Source of the DNA: Phymorhynchus buccinoides
Taxonomy: Eukaryota; Mollusca; Gastropoda; Neogastropoda; Raphitomidae
DNA: 64,000 nucleotides
Assembly: GCA_017654935.2 (NCBI GenBank)
Contig: CM065686.1
Span: forward strand, 35,935,204-35,999,203
Direction of reading: 5' to 3'
The stretch's first letter is position 1; each line of letters opens with the position of its first letter. Below are positions 56,903 to 64,000 of the stretch, piece by piece. The notes under the pieces were generated by a model. It did not search any database, had not been told where the DNA came from, and saw nothing but the letters and a program-made list of their open reading frames with translations. Made by a program: the position numbers and the translations under genes.

Positions 56903-57885
56903 CCAGGGGTGTTCAATCAAGTTGCCAACTCCACATAGGCATGGGTGCAACTTTTCCTGGTATACAAGGATTTCCTGTTTTTTGATTTACCAGAATACAT
57001 CTGCTTCCTTCTCAAGAAGGAAATCCTTTTTTTGAAAAATCGGTACAGACAAATCCGTTTTTGGAAAAATTTCAACAACAAAAATATAATAAAAACGGCT
57101 TTGCAGTAAACGAAAGCCTGATTGCCGCATAGAAATGACTTTTGGTTTTGCTTTAACGGAAACAGAAGTGCTTGTTGGTCCGTGTCCTGCCTAGTGTAAA
57201 CCCCGTAGCTAGCATGTTTTCCTGTTGATCAAGAGGTGAACACCCCCCTGACACCCATTATTGGGCTCTGTCCCTAAACCCCACCAGGGCCTAGGCAGCC
57301 CCTGGACCCCTGCCCCATTTCCTTTTTTGGAAAATCGTCAGGTTTAACCCTTGAGAATAGGAAGTTCCTTCTTTTTTAAATTTGTCAAACAAAGATCTTT
57401 GTGTGTCTATGGTATTTTTCAAACGCAATTTGTATAAAGTGTGGAAAAAGCAAACTAAAATACCTTCATAAATAAATTTTTGTTTCAGCTGCAATGGGAC
57501 ATTACCCCTGGACCCCGGCCTTTTCAGGGTTTTTTCATTTTGTGTAGTTGCACCCATGCATAGGCGACCTAGATTTCCTCCAGACTACTTTCTTTGTCTA
57601 GCAGGGTCAGACTATCCCAAAATCTTGGGTGATCTGCAGTAACTAGATCCAGATCTACTACTCTCTTACTCACCGATTCCCAGAAAAACGTCACAAGCAA
57701 TTTGCTGCATCGTCTGTAAAGATCCATCTCTTTCCTCCTCCTCCTTCCTCCCTCTTACCCTTGCGTTGCACATGCGCTAGATTTGTGACTTATTTGAATA
57801 ATTATGCTTTTTGGTGGTGGTGTTAGTGGAATCTAGTGAAAATAGAAATGTGGACTACCTGCCCAAAAGATTTGAACACCCCTGG
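56903..57885. mobile_element. Outer element with CCAGGGGTGTTCAA termini
   Basis: CCAGGGGTGTTCAATCAAG at 56903 and the inverse TTTGAACACCCCTGG ending at 57885, flanked by AAAAT on each side. Element 56940-57558 is nested in it. Confidence 0.65.
56940..57558. mobile_element. MITE family H1 long copy, nested
   Basis: CATGGGTGCAACTTTTCCTG to GTAGTTGCACCCATG, flanked by CATAGG on each side. Longer than the 25026-25300 copy by an internal 340 bp. Confidence 0.82.
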
Positions 57886-59300
57886 AAAATCAATTATGGC
57901 GCAATTTCTGAAGATTACAATTTCATTGGAAAGGAGATTGACTGCTTTTCACCAATAATCTGGCTAAGGTGGTGTTTGCATCAAAATTGATCACTTTTTG
58001 ATTTGCGAAAGCCAGTCGGCCATTGTGTGTGCGCACAGGTGCACGTGTGTGTGTGTGTGTGTAGAAATACCCATATGCAGAAGGTGCATACGCACACACA
58101 CTAAAAAAAAATCGATAAACAGGTGACAAATTAAAAGGATTATCCCTGCTGTGCCCAGAATTCTGTGCAGACCGTTTAAAACAGACTTGAGGAAGGAACC
58201 GAGACACTGCAATGTCTGGAACTGACCCATACAGACTGATGTATGTAGGGCCTGCTGGGAATCTGGAAGCCTGGGTGTCTCACTGTCTGGTCATATTATT
58301 CACACACAGAGAGAATTGAAAGAAAGAAAGAGATAGAATCTAAGAATGTAGAAAATGTCTGAAAAGGTTTTGAATAATGTTGATCAGACTTGCAAATGTT
58401 GATTCCATTCGCACGCAACACATAAAAAGTGATATGATACATAGCACACTCGCACACATACACTCTTCTTCTTGGGGCCCACGATCATTAAATTCATCAT
58501 TCTGGCACTCTCAGGAGAGAAAAAAGGGGGTTCGGTTCCATCTGCTGCATGGACATAAGGGTGTTTTAGTGACCCAGCCTGATTGCGCCCGCTGCTCGGG
58601 TCTCAGCGTGATGCTGCGTCAAAAACGCGAATGTATCTCCTTGTACAGACACGCGCTCATAATATAGGCTACTAGGCCAAATCGGACAAGCATGCACATG
58701 ATATAATCACACACAGATGTAAACCTACCCCACAATCCCCAACACAACAAAGTTAACAGTCATGCCCACTGCTTAACGCAAAAGGAATCGGTAACAACCA
58801 TTTTGCAATGCAATGCTAATGCTAAATAGGCTTGAAGAAGGAATTGGACAGAACCAAGTCTGGTTTTGACTCGTAAAGTCTAATATATAGGGACCTCTTG
58901 GGAGTCTGGGTGTCTGGCAGCAGCAGACACTGTAAACTACTTTCCTTTTCTTCAGTTTTTTTTTTATCGGTAGCAAACACTTTTTCTTGGGATTTTTTTT
59001 TTAACTATGTTTTTAAACACACCCCCCCCCCCCCCCCCCCCAAAGAGAAAAAAAGCTTACGTGTTTATACAAAAAAAAGCTTACGTGTTTATACAAAAAA
59101 AAGCTTACGTGTTTTATACAAAATGCTCTTCGATGGAAATGGAAAACGGTCTATTTATCCGAGGGTCGATTTATCCCATCTTTCTATCCGACCCTTGGAT
59201 AAATCGATCGCCCTCTTGCAGAAAAGATTGATTTATCCGAGGGACAGATAAAAAATAGTGAGCCGCCATTTCCTGAACAAGTCAATCCTGAACAAGTAGG
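57886..59300. other. Intergenic DNA, no gene seen
   Basis: Contains a GT run (58044-58061) and a poly-C run (59022-59041), then three tandem copies of AAAAAAAGCTTACGTGTTTA (59048-59120). An inverted pair based on TTTATCCGAGGG surrounds 59150-59250. A weak dispersed motif, GGGAGTCTGGGTGTCTGGCA, is shared with 60776-60803. Confidence 0.6.
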
Positions 59301-59310
59301 CCTGTACATA

Positions 59311-59313
59311 CAG

Positions 59314-59404
<91 letters not shown>

Positions 59405-59569
59405 GCGGATACTCGGTATACACATCTGTATTGCTAAACATTCGGGACTTTCCTGGTGTTGCACTGCCTCAGGGCATTGCCTCCAGGATCGTTTCCACCA
59501 TCTTTAATGTCCCATATTATGCATGTGTCTGTTCCAGACCGGAGGAAGTTAAGCAGAATTTCATCATCA

Positions 59570-59621
<52 letters not shown>
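59311..59621. repeat. (CT)n microsatellites flanking dispersed repeat D
   Basis: CT runs at 59311-59400 and 59573-59621. Between them, 59425-59565 is a copy of repeat D (GTGTTGCACTGCCTC). Confidence 0.9.
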
Positions 59622-59623
<2 letters not shown>

Positions 59624-59713
59624 TTATTTTTCCTTGCACATACATACATACATCCCTTATACTGTACTGCCCCCCCCCCCTTCCCCTATCCCTGTATCCC
59701 GTTTTCTTATAGC

Positions 59714-59960
59714 TTAAACCCTTTCACCGCCAGCCATACTTCAGCCAAAAATTTCCATTAAATTTACCTGGGTATAGAACAAAATCCATCTGCAGTATTG
59801 GGGATTGTCCTGTGACATGTATAAAATAAGGTATATCCTTACTTCCCAAAACTAAAACAATAGGGTCTTTGGATAATAGACCCCAATTTGATGCCTTTTA
59901 GTGACATAGGTGTTAAATCACTGTGGTGCTAAAATGCGACTTTGGCGGTGAAAGGGTTAA
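59714..59960. mobile_element. TTAA-type MITE (family F)
   Basis: TTAAACCCTTTCACCGCC to GGCGGTGAAAGGGTTAA, closely similar to the 43053-43297 copy. Confidence 0.88.
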
Positions 59961-60047
59961 AGCCACTTCTACATGTAACATTTAACAATGCGTTGTACGC
60001 CACTGTTCACTCGTTTGTGGCAGAACATTAGCCATTTTTTTACGCTT

Positions 60048-60405
60048 ACCCCCCCCCCCCCCCCCCCCCCCCCCCTCCCCCTCGTTTTATCTCTCTTACT
60101 AAAAGATAAACGAGGGAGGATAAGCGTAAAAATGGCTACACTTCTGCCAGAAACATATAAAAAAAACACGTGACAAAATAAAGAGCTTAATGTGGCCACG
60201 CACAGCGAAGAAGAAGAAGAAGAAGAGAGTGAACAGTGGTGTTAGCCTATACACATCTGTATTGTTAGAAATTCGGGACTTTCTTGGTGTCGCACTGCCT
60301 CCGGGCATTGCCTCCACGATCGTTCCCACGATCTTTGTATCTACTAATGTCCCATATGTGTCTGTACCAGACCGGAGGACGTTAAGCCGGAATTTCATCA
60401 TGAAC
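60048..60405. repeat. Poly-C tract, hairpin and dispersed repeat D
   Basis: A poly-C run of about 25 bp (60051-60075) is followed by an inverted pair around TTTACGCTTA / TAAGCGTAAA (60039-60130). Repeat D follows at 60248-60405, bordered by GAACAGTGGTG on both sides. Confidence 0.65.
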
Positions 60406-60998
60406 AGTGGTGCTCTACCTCACACAGAAGTGATGAAGTGTACAAATGTTCCTTTCTGCCTTAAAAGTGCGTTTTTATCAGAAGCATCTGGTTGTTTTGT
60501 ACACATTTTGAAACTTTCTGGTTGCATTTTCTCATTTCGCTGATTCCTTGAGTATACGACTTCAACTCTTCATAACTTTGCAACAAATAGTCCGATTTAC
60601 AAAATGTTTGGTTTGTGGGGAAGCTCTTTCTGTGCAGAATAATTATTTGTAAATAACTCAAAAGTGACCCCTATGACATAACGTCTCATTTTGTGGAGAC
60701 AGGTCACATATTTCTGTCGTCTGCTCGGCCTATCTATGCTGCTGCCATAACAGTCTGCAAGCTGAATCGCCAGCCTAGGGAGTCTGGATGTCTGGGAGTC
60801 TGGCACAAGCAGATCGGGCAAAGGACAAATATTGTAAAATGCTTATGATAGTAGGCCTATAATGCTCAATCATAACGTCAAAATATTTGTGTTCTTCATC
60901 TCCTGTTTGAAGATTTTGTTTTTATAAGTTTGCTTTTTTCATTGTATTTTTGAGGGCCGGATGAAAGAAAAACCCAGTCGTGCTTATTCCGGTTTTTT

Positions 60999-61002
<4 letters not shown>

Positions 61003-61093
<91 letters not shown>
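61003..61093. repeat. (CT)n microsatellite, about 90 bp
   Basis: Pure CT, followed by (ACAAC)n-like sequence. No gene is seen in 60410-61500. Confidence 0.95.
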
Positions 61094-61097
<4 letters not shown>

Positions 61098-61514
61098 ACA
61101 ACACAACACAAAACACCAATGTAAAAACACACACACAAACAGCTCAAGTTTACTAATTGTAATGCCGTTTGAGACAATTGATAAGGTGAAATGTCATTTA
61201 GCTCAAAGAAGAAAGAAAAAGGCGATAATGATTATGGTAATGTGCATAATATGCCAGAAATGGTCCCTGCCGACGTACTGGTCACGATGCAGAAGGTGGA
61301 ATGGGAAAAGGCGAGTTGGAAAATGACCGTACCTCCCAGCACGGATTTATATACACGTCCGTGCTCCCAGGTGCCAACCACTGCGGATTATGAGCTGTTT
61401 CCTGGACAGCTTAGCGTGACACTGGGGGAATCGGTGGGCAGACGAGACAAACTGCCGTGATCAGCCTCCATACGTGACGTGATTATTAGGCTTACGTGCG
61501 GGATAAGTCCAGGG

Positions 61515-62265
61515 TGGAGTTTCTCTAGATTAAACGCGTACGGTCGCCGCGCGCGCGAATAACTGTTACGCCAGCAGGGGGTCTAAAAAAAGAGAAACAC
61601 TTTAGCCCTTTCACCGCCAGCCATCTTTGAGCCAAACATTAATTTCCATTGAACTTAACTTGGCTACAGTAAAGATTTTTTCCGCAATATTGTGGGATTT
61701 TTTCTGTGACACATTTAGAATAGTAGGGTCAAGCCTTGATACCCAAGCTTAGGAACGCAATATCATTGAATAATAGACCCTGATTTTAAGAGTTTTAATG
61801 GTGTGGGTGTTAAATCATTGTGGCGCAAAAATGCGACATTGGCAATGAAAGGGTTAAAAAAAAACGTTTGCGGGAACAAATAGTACAAGCTCTTGTCTGA
61901 TTGGTCAACAACAACAAAAATAGTATTATTTTAACCAAACTTTAATGGACCAATCAACAGCTAGACATGTATTAACCCCCTATATACAAGTCACGTGATA
62001 GTTCCGGATAGTTTGCCGCTTTGCTGAGAAGAACAAAACGCCACGTGAACTATCAGCATTGGACCAATCAACAGCTAGAAATGTATTAACCCCCTACAAG
62101 TCACGTGATACTTCCGGATAGTTTGCCGCTTGCTCGCTTGCTGGGAAGAACAAAACTCCACTCGAAGTATCGGCAAACGAAGGGTGTTTCTTATACCGTT
62201 TTTGCCGATTTGAGCGAGCGCAAGGTGACGTTAGCCCTTGTGAAACGGCCCCCAGCCTCACTGTG
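61515..62265. mobile_element. Dispersed repeat C, interrupted copy
   Basis: Same blocks as 10130-10462 but with a family F MITE inside (61602-61857) and an internal duplication of GGACCAATCAACAGCTAGA.ATGTATTAACCCCCTA (about 61947 and 62061). Confidence 0.7.
61602..61857. mobile_element. TTAA-type MITE (family F), nested
   Basis: TTAGCCCTTTCACCGCCAGC to GGCAATGAAAGGGTTAA. The equivalent place in repeat C at 10202 reads CAGTTTAGAAAACGTC without it. Confidence 0.82.
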
Positions 62266-62345
62266 CTGCACTGCCAAACGAGGGGAACGGGGGTCAATAT
62301 TCTTGTTCCTCTCGACACGAAATTTTTCTTTCTGTCTGTTCTGTT

Positions 62346-62541
<196 letters not shown>

Positions 62542-62728
62542 GCTGTGCCCCCTTTTCCATAAGGGCGTAGAAAATGCTAATGGCAAACAATTGCATTTGA
62601 ATTTGAACCTCTCACTCTCTTTCCTTCATTTTTCTTTCCACATCATTATATGATGCACACAAATCCCTTATAATCTACTGCCCCCCCTTCCTCCCTATCC
62701 TTGTACCCCGTTCCTTAATAGCTTAAAG

Positions 62729-62854
62729 CCAGAGAGAGAGAGAGAGAGAGAACAATTGAACAATATTTATTTTTTCAGGCCCCCAGCCCCTAGAAATAAG
62801 GTCAAGTTAACATGAGACTAAAAAGGCACATACATAAACATACCAGCTTGCATG

Positions 62855-62909
<55 letters not shown>
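62729..62909. repeat. (GA)n microsatellites
   Basis: GA runs at about 62731-62750 and 62859-62909, the complementary polarity to the neighbouring CT runs. Confidence 0.95.
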
Positions 62910-62912
<3 letters not shown>

Positions 62913-63109
62913 TTGATGCTTTAGTCAACAGTTTGTATCATGTATTGTGTTTCTGGGTGGGGTGAGTGGTAGTGATTCTGGTGATGGTAATAGTGTGTGT
63001 ATGTGTGCGTGTGCGTGCGTGTGTGTGTGCCTGAGTACCTGTGTGTGTGTGGTTGCATGTGTATGCCTATTTGTATGTGTATGAGCTATTATAATGTCTC
63101 TGTTGGATT

Positions 63110-63191
63110 TCTTGCGTTTTAATTTTTGTGTTGTTGTTGTTAAGCGCATAGAGCTCAACACATTTGGTGGAGGAATGCGCTATATGAATGC

Positions 63192-63223
<32 letters not shown>

Positions 63224-63225
63224 AG
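63110..63225 (+). repeat. SINE/LINE 3' tail with (ATT)n
   Basis: GTTAAGCGCATAGAGC, GAATGCGCTATATGAATG, then (ATT)n. This pairs with the reversed tail at 22105-22170 and with GCGCCATATAAATG..(ATT)n at 37876-37918. Confidence 0.6.
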
Positions 63226-63257
63226 CCATTTCCACATTCCCTCCCACTGGATCACGT

Positions 63258-63265
63258 GCGTGTGT

Positions 63266-63305
<40 letters not shown>
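63258..63305. repeat. (GT)n microsatellite
   Basis: GT with GCGT interruptions. A related sequence (ATCACGTG.GTGTG) recurs at about 63414, so a duplication of CCCTCCCACTGGATCACGT is likely. Confidence 0.9.
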
Positions 63306-63306
<1 letters not shown>

Positions 63307-63631
63307 GCGTCCGTGGTCTAATCTCCAAACTTTAACGTTGGCATTTTGTTGTGAAAATAGAAGGCGTACATTGTTCAAACATTGTTCCACAATTCCCTCC
63401 CCACTCCACTGGAATCACGTGGTCGTGTGTGCGCGTGGTGTGCGTCACGTTTGCATACAAACCTCGGAACACACATAGATGTTCATGCAAGCTTTCAAAC
63501 AATAATGATTTGAATAATTAAATACTTAAAACAACACTGTAAACAGACAGCAAACAGATGACATTTTAGATTAGTATAGGGGGTTAGAGAGTATTCAACA
63601 GGCAACATGAGTTAAGAAACGCATCAACACC

Positions 63632-63710
63632 GAAAGCTTCGATAGCTCATTGGAAGAGCATCTGTCTCTCATGCCAATGGTTCCGGGTCCGATTCTCGGC
63701 ACGGGCACTT
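63632..63710 (+). mobile_element. tRNA-like SINE head
   Basis: GATAGCTCATTGGAAGAGCA resembles a tRNA D-arm/A box and GGTCCGATTCTC a B box, with an anticodon-like stretch TCTCTCATGCCAATGG between. The body after it does not fold as a tRNA acceptor, so it is read as a SINE. Confidence 0.6.
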
Positions 63711-63737
63711 TTTTAGTCCCCGGGGAGCTATTGTTTT

Positions 63738-63834
63738 TGTCTGGTCCGTCCGTCCGTCCGTCCGTCCGGTGTCCGTCCGTCCGGTGTCCGTCCGTCCGGT
63801 GTCCGTCCGTCCGGCGTGCCTCCGTCCGTCCGGC
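63738..63834. repeat. (TCCG)n tandem with higher-order unit
   Basis: GTCCGTCCGTCCG tetramers arranged in a GTGTCCGTCCGTCCG(G) higher-order unit of about 17 bp. It follows the SINE head directly. Confidence 0.9.
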
Positions 63835-63872
63835 TCTCCTTGTTAAATACAGTTTTTCAGTGTTCAATGTTC

Positions 63873-63904
63873 AGTGCTCTCTCTCTCTCTCTCTCTCTCT
63901 CTCN

Positions 63905-63994
<90 letters not shown>

Positions 63995-63996
63995 CC
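63873..63996. repeat. (CT)n microsatellite with an undetermined base
   Basis: CT run to the end of the window, with an N at 63904. Assembly is probably uncertain here. Confidence 0.95.
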
Positions 63997-64000
63997 ATTG

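Noticed and set aside
63632..63704. Functional tRNA gene
   Set aside because: A- and B-box-like sequences are present, but the acceptor stem does not pair and the sequence runs into SINE-like DNA.

Overview
This is a window of animal nuclear DNA. It has spliced genes with GC-rich exons and AT-rich, repeat-filled introns, long GT and CT microsatellites, tRNA-derived SINE heads, LINE fragments, many short inverted-repeat DNA transposons and vertebrate-type telomere repeats (TTAGGG/CCCTAA). The style fits a marine invertebrate, most likely a mollusc. That is an inference from repeat content, and no species can be named.

The host content is one conserved locus, the mitochondrial chaperonin pair arranged head to head. 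HSP10 (HSPE1 type) lies on the minus strand, with coding exons at 15327-15325, 12237-12076, 10561-10472 and 9257-9204; joined, they give 102 residues. HSP60 (HSPD1 type) lies on the plus strand, with twelve coding exons from 20244 to 53978; joined, they give 574 residues with every splice phase consistent. A heat-shock-element core lies just upstream of the HSP10 start. A splice acceptor directly before the HSP60 ATG implies a non-coding first exon that I could not place. The two proteins form the folding chamber and its lid in the mitochondrial matrix, and the divergent arrangement is the one known from other animals.

Layout. 1-9000: no gene; tandem repeats, foldbacks and MITEs (short non-autonomous transposons). 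9204-15327: HSP10, with three introns full of MITEs. 15330-20225: divergent intergenic region with LINE and SINE debris and two degenerate tandem arrays. 20226-53978: HSP60, whose introns total about 32 kb. Intron 6 (counting from the first coding exon as exon 2) holds an array of about 1.08-kb units carrying telomere-repeat foldbacks. Intron 7 holds an apparently intact 7.4-kb DNA transposon, antisense to HSP60, encoding a 1295-residue transposase-like protein. Intron 8 holds a 540-bp tandem array, and introns 11-12 hold nested transposons. 53979-55533: probable 3' UTR. 55579-64000: MITEs, a LINE tail, SINE-like pieces and very long CT/GA microsatellites.

The most unusual features are these. 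(1) A 413-bp foldback element has telomere repeats on both arms and an 8-bp target duplication, and was amplified inside a satellite after insertion. (2) HSP60 exon edges with their splice sites are repeatedly duplicated into neighbouring introns (exon 3 on both sides, exon 7 donor side). (3) The autonomous-looking transposon has an unbroken spliced reading frame. (4) Several natural empty sites, created because MITEs inserted into one copy of a local repeat, fix the target duplications of four MITE families without any outside comparison.
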